Shown: one piece after another, positions 11,501 through 20,715 of the stretch
Layout of the letters: the number at the start of each line of letters is the position of its first letter
Position numbering within the stretch: the first letter of the stretch is position 1
From: Calvatia gigantea
Taxonomy: Eukaryota; Basidiomycota; Agaricomycetes; Agaricales; Lycoperdaceae
Assembly: GCA_025093985.1 (NCBI GenBank)
Contig: JACAAK010000007.1
Coordinates: 558,001-622,000 of the forward strand
Direction of reading: 5' to 3'
DNA: 64,000 nt
Program-made: the position numbers and the translations under genes
Notes under the pieces: generated by a model
Seen by the model: only the letters and a program-made list of their open reading frames with translations
The model's database searches: none
Told to the model about the DNA's origin: nothing

Positions 11501-12073
11501 AATGCCTCATCAGCACTATGGACATACCAAGAAAAGATGAAACAACAACATGACCACAGTAGAACCCATGCCGGTACATATCAGATAGGAGATGAAGTGT
11601 GGCTGGAAAATACCAACATCCATACCAATCAATCATCAAAGAAGCTAGGCCAAAAACAGTATGGGCCTTTCCTTATTAAGGAAAAGATAGGAGAAGCAGC
11701 ATATCAGCTGACACTACTGGACAGATGGGCCATCCATGATGTATTCAACAAACAGCTCCTGTCGCCAGCATACCAAGCAGAGTTCCCGAGCCAAAAATAA
11801 CCATCAGCACCAGACCTGGTGATCATCAACAATGAAGAGGAGTATGAAGTAGAGGAGATCCATGGACAACGAAAATGGGGAAGGGACTATCAATTCCTTG
11901 TCCATTGGAAGGGATACAGCAATGAAGAAGATATGTGGACAGCGGAATCCAATTTGGAAAATGCGAAAGATGCTATAAGAGACTACCTAAAAAGGCATCT
12001 GGAGGATACCCATAAAAGAGGGGGCAGAAAACACAAAAAAACATCGAACAAACAACCCAGACAAAGAAACTAA
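8554..12073 (+). pseudogene. A2 pol (protease, RT, RNase H, integrase, chromodomain), decayed
   Basis: The domains follow in order: protease VDSGCTT near 8693; RT with FNKLDIIWGYNNVRIKEG (about 9480-9530) and YMDDFAIPGD (about 9685); RNase H VDASDYALGG (about 10125) and WTDHENL (about 10330); integrase zinc region near 10755-10890 and catalytic core to about 11280; GPF module near 11660; chromodomain EEEYEVEEI to WKGYSNEED (about 11833-11935). It ends QRN-TAA at 12071-12073. Numerous TGA stops (for example about 9042, 9176, 9308 and 9785) sit where other copies have Arg or Lys. It is non-functional. Confidence 0.88.
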
Positions 12074-12079
12074 ACAGAC

Positions 12080-13069
12080 ATGCCTGCCTCCCAGTCTAAC
12101 CATATTGCTATCGACTCCCTTGTTCACCCCACACCCACCAGAATCTCCTCCCTCCCATTTCTTGAACCAGGCAATAGCCAAGCACCTGCCCCCCAGGGAA
12201 TCCGCTTCAATCTCACTAAAACTCCATTCCCTGCACAAGGCCTCCTTAAAGCCTTACTCAAAGACATCAACAAGGCAACCAACAGCAAAATTGAAAACAT
12301 TACTGCCTAGAACAAATGACTGGTAGTAAACTAGCACATTACCCTCGCCACTGCTTGCATCACCTTTGCTGACATGTACGCTGGATTCACCAATACCTCC
12401 TCCTCCACCAACCAGCACATTCCCACCATCTTCCAAGCACTAGACTAGTCCACCCTCACCCCTAACGAACAAGATTGCATCCAAGGGCTCCAGAGCTGAA
12501 TCGATTTAGGCCTTGAGGTCTTTAACCACCTCGACATTGCCAACATATTCTTAGAGCTCGCCGACATAGCTATGAAACTACTTGGAAGAGACAAATCAAA
12601 TGAGGACCCTGACATCAACACCCTAGTCGACAGGATCCACATCACCCTCTCAGAACTATACGACACTGTTAACCCCACGCTGCTGACCTGCGCTGATATC
12701 CCCATGGATGAGGAAACCACAGTTTCAATGAAAGAAGAAGTCAACGCCCTCTACCATTTCATAAAAACCATCACACCACCACAGCTCGTATCGGTTTTTC
12801 TTCCATCCGCAAGATTCCACACTGTACTGCCAGGACAAGAAAAGGACCAACACTATTGGAACTCAATAGTCAAGAACTACTGGGACAGCTCCACCACCAC
12901 CAACTTCCCATACAATGGTGTCCCAGTCCCTATCCAGCAAGACAGATGAAGCCACTCACCCATCTTCTTAGTGCGTTCCAATGAAGGAAAGTTCCTCATC
13001 ACCACCACTAAAAAGGCACTTGCCACCGCAGTAGTAAACGGGGACTTTAATGAGCTTCCTGCGGCATGA
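12080..13069 (+). pseudogene. A2 ORF3, conserved family A protein of unknown function, broken
   Basis: It starts MPASQSNHIAIDSLVHPTP six bases after the pol stop. It has the full 329-codon length, ending ELPAA-TGA at 13067-13069. At least five in-frame stops occur, at about 12308, 12316, 12332, 12446 and 12497, plus TGA near 12947. Segments ITLATACITFADMYAGF and IKTITPPQLVSVFLP are conserved with the other copies. I see no membrane segment, signal peptide or zinc finger. The function is unknown. Confidence 0.8.
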
Positions 13070-13078
13070 AGCCTAATT

Positions 13079-13087
13079 GGGGGGTAT
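13079..13087 (+). promoter_or_regulatory. A2 polypurine tract (plus-strand primer)
   Basis: Six Gs followed by TAT directly precede the 3' LTR. The same G5-G7 plus TAT/CAT/TAA arrangement stands before the 3' LTR of every family A copy in the window. Confidence 0.7.
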
Positions 13088-13392
13088 TGTTGTGAACTTT
13101 CACTGATCATATCGCATTCCCTATCCGTCTACATTCCTATCTCCTATGTACCTGTTTCAGCTATTTCCTACTGAGCGATCTCCGAGTGTGACACAAACCA
13201 ACTATAGTGCCATCTCTGTCAGATGTTTCATGTAGTTCTCCATCCATTCAACTGGATGTTCTTGTAGTATTTAAGTGTACATACATACTCCTATATTTGG
13301 TATGCTTAACCATCTAGTTCCTCTCCCCTTACTCGCCCTCAAGACTTAGCCTAAGCTGCAACCTGAGGTCTTATCAGACTAAGGTTGTAACA
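13088..13392 (+). repeat. A2 3' LTR
   Basis: 305 bp, TGTTGTGAAC to GGTTGTAACA, followed by the CAACC duplication. Confidence 0.93.
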
Positions 13393-13439
13393 CAACCTTT
13401 GCCAAGGTCATCTCTGGAACTACTCCCCATACTGTGCTG

Positions 13440-13576
13440 TGTTTTTCACCAGTCCTATCACATCACCATACTTACCTCCATTCCTACTTGCCTATATACC
13501 TGTTTCATCTATTCTAGTCTAGCAATCTCCAAGCATTGACTCATATACTACCATGCCATAGTCATTAGATGTTTCA
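13440..13576 (+). repeat. Family A LTR fragment (A0), target of element B1
   Basis: This is the 5' part of a sense family A LTR, TGTTTTTCACC to GATGTTTCA, cut at 13576 where the B1 5' LTR begins. It is preceded by TGCTG (13435-13439). The rest of this LTR is not found in the window, so B1's right-hand junction has been lost. Confidence 0.7.
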
Positions 13577-14201
13577 TGTTACAAACTTAACCATGGACTA
13601 ACCTTACTCCTCCATAAAATGTATTAATCTTCTCTGTAGACTTTCTCTATTCCCATATACTCTGGTCTGATCTTTATTTATTTATCACCTGTACTTCTAG
13701 TTCATCTTCTTATAACTTCTTCTGAGTCATGTTTCTGTTTATACTTTGTATTCTCCATAATGGACTTCTATTTACTTGTCCCCATCTTCTTGTAACTTGT
13801 ATTCCTTCTATTCTTTATTCATTACTTACTCCCTATGACTCTGTAGATTACCAATTAACCTGTTGTAGTCTTCCATTGACTCATACCCTCTTACTATGTA
13901 ATTACTCATCTCTTATGTGTAGCTAGTATATAAACCTTAAGTAGTACACTTGTATTACCTTAGGTTATTCTAGTAACAAAAGCTTCCTTATCTTCACTCA
14001 TCTGCTATAACAACCTTGGGGACTGCAGTGACACTTAACTCAGACTTCTCAGACAAGTGCAAGCTTCTACTCAAGAGAGTGATCTGAAGTCTGCACAGAA
14101 GTTATTGAGACTTGTCAAATACTCCTGGGCTATAGCATTGAACCTCTCCCTGAGTGGAGATGATCTGGGCCCAGTTGCAAAGTAAGGTAACACACATAAT
14201 A
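13577..14201 (+). repeat. B1 5' LTR
   Basis: 625 bp, TGTTACAAAC to CACATAATA (a mutated CATAACA). It matches the solo B LTRs in length and sequence. It carries the TATA box at 13927. Confidence 0.88.
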
Positions 14202-14213
14202 TAAGAATAACCT
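13927..14213 (+). promoter_or_regulatory. B1 TATA box, predicted RNA start and self-primer/PBS pair
   Basis: TATATAA at 13927-13933 is 35 bases upstream of AGGTTATTCT (13962-13971). Its exact reverse complement AGAATAACCT lies at 14204-14213, two bases after the LTR. The same pair exists in B2. The geometry equals that of family A although the sequences are unrelated, which supports self-priming in both. Confidence 0.7.
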
Positions 14214-14511
14214 CACCCCTTCTCTCATTTCTACACAACTCCTGTTTCTTACAGCCAGCTTCTGCCAATTATTCCTCCATCCAGTTGACATCAAGAAGCC
14301 TTCCTGGTAATAGGGTTAAGAAGAGTAGAACTTTGGGTCTACTAGGTTTTCATTCTCTGCAAGTAGTGTTGAGAAGAGTAGGACTGTTCACTGCTAGTTT
14401 CTTATTTTCTGTTATCCTCCATGTATTGATACATTGAGAAGCCTCCACCTAGTAGTGTTGAGTAGAGTAGGCCTAGTCACTACTTTCTGTTTTTCTTTAC
14501 CACATCTCAAA

Positions 14512-15340
14512 AAGAGAAACATCCCTCATACTCTCCTTCCTCTCCAGAATGATCATTCCATACCCCAACTTAACATTCCTTTGAATCACCTACCACACCA
14601 CCACTCCAACATGCCTACCAATCAGAAGGACCTTCAGCACCATACCTGGAAAGAATCTGTTACACTCTACATACAAAATCTTAAAAACCCAAACTACTAC
14701 AAGAATTACCAGCACCTACAAGAAAATCCAATGAATCAGAACCCCCTAAGCTATCTCAAAGTGGAAAATTCAACTATTTTTGACCTGATTCACCCAAGCA
14801 AGGCCCACCTCAGGAATCACCACCACAAATACCATCCAGAGCTGTATTCCCTTCCCAATTTGGAATTGAAAACCCCCAGACCTTACCATCAATCCTTGAA
14901 GATGACACTGATGATGAGACATTCCATTAGTTGCCTGAATATCCAGATGGAGTATCAGACTTCTCCAATAAAGAAGGAGATCATCTTCTATACACTCTAG
15001 ACACCCTCAAATACCCAGACATCCCTGGTTTCAAATCCCAAGAACGAACCAGTACATCCAGAAACCAAAACAATGGCTACTTCAACTCAAACTTAAACTC
15101 AAACAAGTACTCAGCCACCCCCAGACCAACCACCTTCCAAAACATTGACACCAATATTTGAAATTGGAATATAAAGACCTTCCAGCAGAAGGTCTTCCAG
15201 TAGAGGTTGAAGAGGCAGAGTGCCCTCTCCCTCCCCTCCCTCATCACAAAGTCCCAGCAATGCTCCATCCACTCTGTCCTCTTTCTTGCTTGGAGGAGGA
15301 GGCCAATGAAGACATTGAACTCCTACAATTCAATTTGTAG
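14512..15340 (+). pseudogene. B1 proline-rich, acidic leader ORF upstream of Gag
   Basis: One frame, conserved with B2 (52320-53126), is rich in Pro, Ser and Glu: it contains PTTPP, SQSGKFNYF, QFGIENPQTLPSILEDD, TLDTLKYPDIPGF and LPPLPHHK. Several stops and frame changes break it here. It sits between LTR and capsid, so it is probably the N-terminal part of Gag or a separate leader protein. I recognise no domain. The exact start cannot be set. Confidence 0.5.
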
Positions 15341-15341
15341 A

Positions 15342-16237
15342 GAACAATGGAAACTCTAAAGAAATTGGACAAAAACCTCCAAACTTCAATGGAGTAATGC
15401 CAAGATTCAAAACTTGGTGGATGCTAGTCAAGAACTACCTCAAAATGAACCCTAGAGCTTTTACAGATGACCAATGACAAATCAGATTCATCCTAGGCCT
15501 TATAGTCAAAGGAAAAGCCAGATCTTGGTCCAAACAGTATTACACCAGTCAAATCACCAATGCTCAAGGAAAACCTGTACCATGGAGATACTCCACCTTT
15601 GAGGAGTTTGAAGCAGAAATCCTGAAGCATTTCACCCCAGTAGATGAACAAATTACTGCACAACAACAATGGAATGACCTAAGACAAAACAAATTGACTG
15701 CAGCAGACTTTAATCTGGAATTCCAACATCTTGCTTCAATTGCAGGGATCCAGAATAACAAGGTGTTAATTGAACAATATAAATGCAGACTTATACTCTC
15801 TCTTGCCTGAGAAGTATGGACAAGAAAAGAAGGACCACCTGAAACTATTGAAGAATAGTATATAGACACAGTATGATGTGATTCTGTCAATCACTAAGCA
15901 GATGTAATATGGCCATGAAACTATCCTCAAAATCCAAATCCCTACCAGCTGACAAGGTTCCCTCAACAAACCTACCAACCTTGCTTTCAACCAAACAACC
16001 AACTTTGATGAGCTATTCATGAAATACAAACCAAACTGCAAGATTACTATAAACTACTATATGAAGATAAAAACCAATCTTATCCTGAACAGGAATTGGA
16101 CAACCCTTCAGATATTTATGATCTAGACAACTTTGAACTATAGTTAAATGCTGTATTCACTGCTGAGCAAGTTGCTCACTACAAAGCTGGAAAATGTATA
16201 GAATGTGGAAAATTTGGACACTTTATTAGCAACTGTC
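15342..16237 (+). pseudogene. B1 gag (capsid and CCHC knuckle), cut by A3
   Basis: The frame reads PPNFNGVMPRFKTWW, then GKARSWSKQYYTSQ, FEEFEAEILKHF and ADFNLEFQHLAS, typical of the Retrotrans_gag family of Ty3/gypsy elements. It ends with CIECGKFGHFISNC, a CX2CX4HX4C knuckle at 16195-16236. Several stops (about 15475, 15808 and 15856) inactivate it. A3 inserted in the codon of the last knuckle cysteine. The remainder continues at 42324. Confidence 0.82.
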
Positions 16238-16557
16238 TGTTACGACCTTAGTCTGACTGAACCTCAGGTTGCAACTTAGGCTAAGACTTGAGGGCAAGTA
16301 AGAGGAGAGAAACTATAGATGGTTAAGCATACCAAATACAAGGAGGTGTATGTATACTTAAATACAGGAAGGGTCATCTAGTTGAATAGATGGAGATACT
16401 ATGTGAAACATCCAATTACTATGGCACAGTAGTATGTGAGTCAGTATGAGTAGATACTTGGAGATCGCTGATACTAGAATAGCTGGAACAGGTATATGGT
16501 AGGAATGGAGATAGGAAGTGGCACAATGATGCAATGGGAATGGTAGAATCCACAACA
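16238..16557 (-). repeat. A3 3' LTR
   Basis: 320 bp, antisense, TGTTACGACC to CCACAACA. It adjoins a G7 polypurine tract on its right. Confidence 0.92.
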
Positions 16558-16575
16558 TTACCCCCCAATTAAGCT

Positions 16576-17571
16576 TTATGCCTTAGGAAGCTTGTTGAAG
16601 TCTCCGTGGGCCACTGCTACAGTGAGTGCCTTCTTGGTAGCATCAATGAGGTATTTTCCACTGTTGGACTGTGTGAAGAAGACGGGCAAGTGGCTTCAGC
16701 CATCTTGGCAGATAGGGACTGGGACTCCTTTGTATGGGAATTTGGTGACCGTGGAGTTCTCCCAGTAATTTTTGACTATCAAGTTCCAGTAATATAGGTT
16801 ACATTCTTGGCTGGGTAGTACAGTATGGTAGTGGGTGGACAGCTGAAAAACTGAAACGATCTAGGGCAGGGTAATGGTTTTGATGAAATGTTGTAGAGTA
16901 TTGACTTCCTCTTTCATTGAGACTGTGGTCTCTTTGTCCATGGGGGTGCCAGCTCAGGTATTAGGGATGGGTGGGGGCCTGACAGTGTTGCACAGCTCCT
17001 TGAGAGTGCTGTGAATCCTGTTTATGAGCTCCTCAGTACTGGAGCTGTCCAGGGTAGTGTCTCTACCAAGCAGGTTGGAGGCAATGTCTCCTAGTTCTAG
17101 GAAGATTTTGGTGATGTTGATACCTTTGAATACTTTGATAGCAAGGTCAATTCTGCTATGTAAGCTGTCGATGTGGGTTTGTTTGGTTGGGGTGGGTGAG
17201 GATTGGCTGAGTGTGTGGAAGATGGCAGGGATATGTTGGCTGGTAGATACTAAGGTGTTTTCAAACCCAGTATATATATCTACAAAGGTAATGTAGGTGG
17301 TAGCAAGTGTGATGAGGCAGTTGGTGTTCAGTCTCTGGTTCTGAATGGTGATGGTGGCCAACTCTTTGTTGGTGGCACTATTGACATCTTTTAACAGGTC
17401 TTCAAGAAGCTGCTGGGCTGGGGATGGGGTTGTGGCCATATTGAAATAGGTGCCACTTGGAGCAGGGGCTTTATTATTTCCTGGGATGGGAAGGGGCACA
17501 GATGAGATTCTAGTGGGGTTAGGGTGAACAAGAGAGGTGATGGTGATGTGGTTGGATTGAGAGGGGGGCAT
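16576..17571 (-). pseudogene. A3 ORF3, divergent and broken
   Basis: The start MPPSQSNHITITSLVHPNPTRI is two bases from the end of the pol frame region and the ORF ends NKLPKA-TAA at 16576-16578. It is more divergent than the other copies (for example DVNSATNKELATITIQN). A stop at 16954-16956 splits it, with further damage downstream. Length is 331 codons. Function unknown. Confidence 0.75.
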
Positions 17572-17577
17572 GTTTAT

Positions 17578-18652
17578 TCAGCTGGTTAAGTTGTTGCATG
17601 CTTTTCTGGCTTTTCTGGCTTTTCTGCCCCCCTTTTTATGGGTATTCTCTGGATGCCTGTTTAGGTAGTCCTGTATCACTTCTTTTGCATTTTCTAGATT
17701 GGATTCCATGGTCCATGTATCTTCTTCATTGCTATAGCCTTTCCAGTGTACTAGGAATTGATAGCCCCATCCATACCTTCTTCATCCTCAGATCTTGTCA
17801 ACTTTGTACTCTTCTTCATTGTTGATGATGACTGGGTCTGGTGCTGGTGTTTTCTTTTGGCTCAGGAACTCAGCTTAGTGTGCTGGTGTCAAAAGTTGTT
17901 CATTAAAAACATCATGGATGGCCCATCCTTCTGGCAGGTCAAGCTGATATGCCACATCTCCTATTTTTTCCTTAATAAGGAGAGGCCCATACTACTTTTG
18001 GCCTAGCTTCTTTGATGTCTGATTGGTATGGATGTTTGTGTTTTCAAGCCACACTTCATTGCTGATTTGGTATGTTCTGATGTGGAGCTTGCTGTTGTCA
18101 TGCTGCTGTTTCATCTTTTCCTGATACTGCTATAGTGCTGATGAGGCATTAGCTTGGGCATTCTGCAGGTGTTTCAAGAATTCTGTGGCTGTGGGATTCT
18201 TCATCATTTCACCATTTTGCCCTTTCCATGGGTGCCTTCCATAGTTGAGGAAAAATGGTGTCTCTCCTGTGCCTCCATGTTGTTTGTTGTTATAGTGGAA
18301 TTCTGCTATTGGCAGCCAGTCAGCCCAGTTGTTCTGATTATAATTACAGTACAGGCAGATGTAGGTTTCCACTTCTCTGTTGATGTATTTGGTTTGCCCA
18401 TCAGTCTGTGGGTGGTATGCCATTGACAGGTTGCATTCTATACTAAGCCCCTTGAATAGCTCCTTTGTGAATTCTGATGTGAATTGGGGTCCACAGTTTC
18501 TGAGTACTTTCCTTGGCAGTCCATGTAGCTTCCATATTTCATCTTGATAGATCCATGTGATATCTTTAGATGTGACATCTGTTATTGTTGCTATGAGTTG
18601 TATCATCTTTGTGAAACAGTCAACAATGACTAGTATCGCATCTTTTCCCCCT
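17578..18652 (-). pseudogene. A3 pol, chromodomain and integrase C-terminal half
   Basis: Reading from 18652 down: GKDAILVIVDCFTKMIQ, then VLRNCGPQFTSEF, YHPQTDGQTKYINREVE, the GPY/F module and the chromodomain (TWTMESNL segment) ending at TGA 17578-17580. The second catalytic aspartate of the integrase, Asp in SDxGPQF of other copies, is Asn here (RNCGPQF). Stops are present. The frame is interrupted upstream by a solo copia LTR. Confidence 0.82.
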
Positions 18653-19207
18653 TGTTGAATCTCGCTCCATACCACTATGTTGGTTCAGTCTATTTATAGC
18701 TGAAATGGGGTTTGAGTATTTCACCTTCAGAGGGTTGATAATAATGGACCATCACAGACTATGTACACAGTAGTTGTACCGCCCTTCTGGTAGTTGGTTA
18801 TACCCTCCGCATGGAACCTTCTAGTACATGTGTCATACACAGTATGCTCCAATTATGCTACTGGTAGTTAGACCTCACCCATATAAGGGTTCAGAGTGCA
18901 CAGACCAGGGATATTAGTATATATACCCTATGTAGCATTGTAGTATGTATGCCTCTTGTGTATGCCTTTTAGGTAGGCCTTCAGGCTAAGACAATATGTC
19001 TTCCTTCCTCTATGCTAGCTTCTCTAAACATTGCTTCCCCTCTCCTCAAGACTCTCTGAGTACGCTGGTATAAGCAGGACTATGTCCGCTACCATGCCTC
19101 TCTCCTACTGGACTGTCTCCTGAATGAATACAACTACCCTCCACCACTGACGCCTATACGCTCAGGTAGTGTGAATTATATTGGGATGTCTACTCGTTCT
19201 CTCAACA
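18653..19207 (+). repeat. Solo LTR of Ty1/copia family E
   Basis: 555 bp, TGTTGAATCTCGC to TCTCAACA, flanked by CCCCT at 18648-18652 and 19208-19212. Its start is closely similar to the copia LTR at 63189-63518 read on the minus strand (ACCACTATGTTGGTTCAGTC and TATTTATAGCTGAAA shared), which adjoins a copia RNase H. That identifies the family. Confidence 0.88.
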
Positions 19208-19212
19208 CCCCT

Positions 19213-19397
19213 GACATTGGTAGGGGTCCACTCATGTCAATACTGATTTCTTCCCATGGGTCATTGGATACTAGAAGGGGGTATAGTAGCAACTTGAGCA
19301 GCATTGTTCTTAGCTTGTTCCTTTGATATGTCTGGCAACCCTGGGTGTACCTTTGCACATCCTTCCATATTGTCAGCCACCAATAATCATGGGTAAT
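19213..19397 (-). pseudogene. A3 pol, integrase zinc-region and first catalytic Asp fragment
   Basis: It reads the CQTYQRNK zinc-binding segment, then PWEEISIDMSGPLP with the first catalytic Asp. It is bounded by the E solo LTR on one side and A4 on the other. Confidence 0.82.
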
Positions 19398-19701
19398 TGT
19401 TATGACCTTAGTCTGAGTAAACCTCAGGTTGCAACTTGGGCTAAGACTTGAGGGCGAGTAAAAGAAGAGAACTAGGTGGTTAAGCATACTGAATACAGGA
19501 GTATGTATGTACGCTTAAATATGGTAGACATTTGGTTGAACGGATGGAGGTAACTACATGAAATGTCCAACGATAATGGTGTAGTAGTTCTATGAGTCAA
19601 TACTCAGAGATTGCTGGTACTGGAATAGATGAAACAGATATCGGATATATCAGAATGAAGATAAGCACGGGGTGGACATGAATAGATGGGAGTTTACAAC
19701 A
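19398..19701 (-). repeat. A4 3' LTR
   Basis: 304 bp, antisense, TGTTATGACC to TTTACAACA, followed by a G5 polypurine tract (AATACCCCC on the plus strand). Confidence 0.93.
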
Positions 19702-19719
19702 ATACCCCCTGGTTAGGCT

Positions 19720-20709
19720 TCATGCCTCAGGAAGCTCATTGAAGTCTCCATTTACTATGGTGGCTGCAAGTGCTTTCTTGGTGGTAGTGATGAGGAATTT
19801 TCCATTGTTGGATTGTGCTAAGAAGACAGGTGAGTGGCTTCATCCATCTTGTCAGATAGGGACTGGGATGCCATTGAATGGGAAATTGGTGGTGGTGGAA
19901 CTGTCCCAGTAGTTCTTGACTATCGAGTTCCAATAGTGTCGGTCCTTTTCTTGTCCTGGTAACACAGTGCGGAATCTTGCAGGTGGGAGAAAAACTGATA
20001 TGAGCTGTGGTGGTGTGATGGTCTTTATGAAGCAATGGAGGGCATTGACCTCCTTTTTTATAGAGATGGTGGTTTCCTCATCCATAGGGGTGTCAGTATG
20101 GGGTAGTAGCATGGGGTTGACTGTGTCATGCAATTCAGAGAGGGTGATATGAATCTTGTTGACTAAGGTGTTGATGTCAGGGTTCTCATTTGACTTGTCC
20201 CTCCCAAGTAGCTTCATGGCTATGTCGGTGAGCTTGAGGAATATATTGGCAATGTCAAGGTGGTTGAAAACCTCAAGACCCAGGTCAATTCAGCTTTGGA
20301 GTCCCTGGACACAATCTTGTTCACTAGGGGTGAGGGTGGATTGGTCTAACACTTGGAAGATGGCAGGAATGTGTTGGTTGGTGGAGGATAATACATTGGT
20401 GAATCCCGCATACATGTTGGCAAAGGTAATACAGGTGGTGGTGAGGGTAATATGTCGATTTACCACTAGTTGTTTGTTTTGGGTGGTGATGTTTTCTATT
20501 TCGCTGTTGGTTGCCTTATTGACATCCTTGAGTAGGGCTTCGAGGAGGCCTTGCACTGGGGACGGTGTTTTGGTGAGGTTGAAATGAGTTCCTTGGGAAG
20601 CTGGTGCTTTGCTGTTGCCTGGTTCTGGAAATGGTAGGGATGAAATCCTGGTAGGGGTGGGGTGTACAAGGGAGTCGATAGTGATACAGTTGGATTGGGA
20701 GGCAGGCAT
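19720..20709 (-). pseudogene. A4 ORF3, full length with a few stops
   Basis: It starts MPASQSNCITIDSLVHPTP and runs to NELPEA-TGA at 19720-19722, exactly 990 bases as in A2 and A8. A TGA near 20290 (LQS-stop) and a frame break near 19850 disrupt it. The rest is closely similar to A8 ORF3. Function unknown. Confidence 0.8.
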
Positions 20710-20715
20710 GTTTGT

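Larger units (their letters stand above)
5741..13392 (+). mobile_element. Ty3/gypsy chromovirus A2, full length, carrying a nested DNA element
   Basis: LTR to LTR length is 7652 bp. Subtracting the 1306-bp nested element and its 6-bp duplication leaves 6340 bp, essentially the 6341 bp of A7 and A8. The target duplication is CAACC at 5736-5740 and 13393-13397. The order is LTR, primer site, gag, pol, ORF3, polypurine tract, LTR. All frames carry stops, so it is not autonomous. Confidence 0.95.

Noticed and set aside
5741..13392. A1/A2 as two copies from tandem duplication of a host segment
   Set aside because: A2 has its own LTR pair and CAACC duplication; independent transposition explains the similarity.
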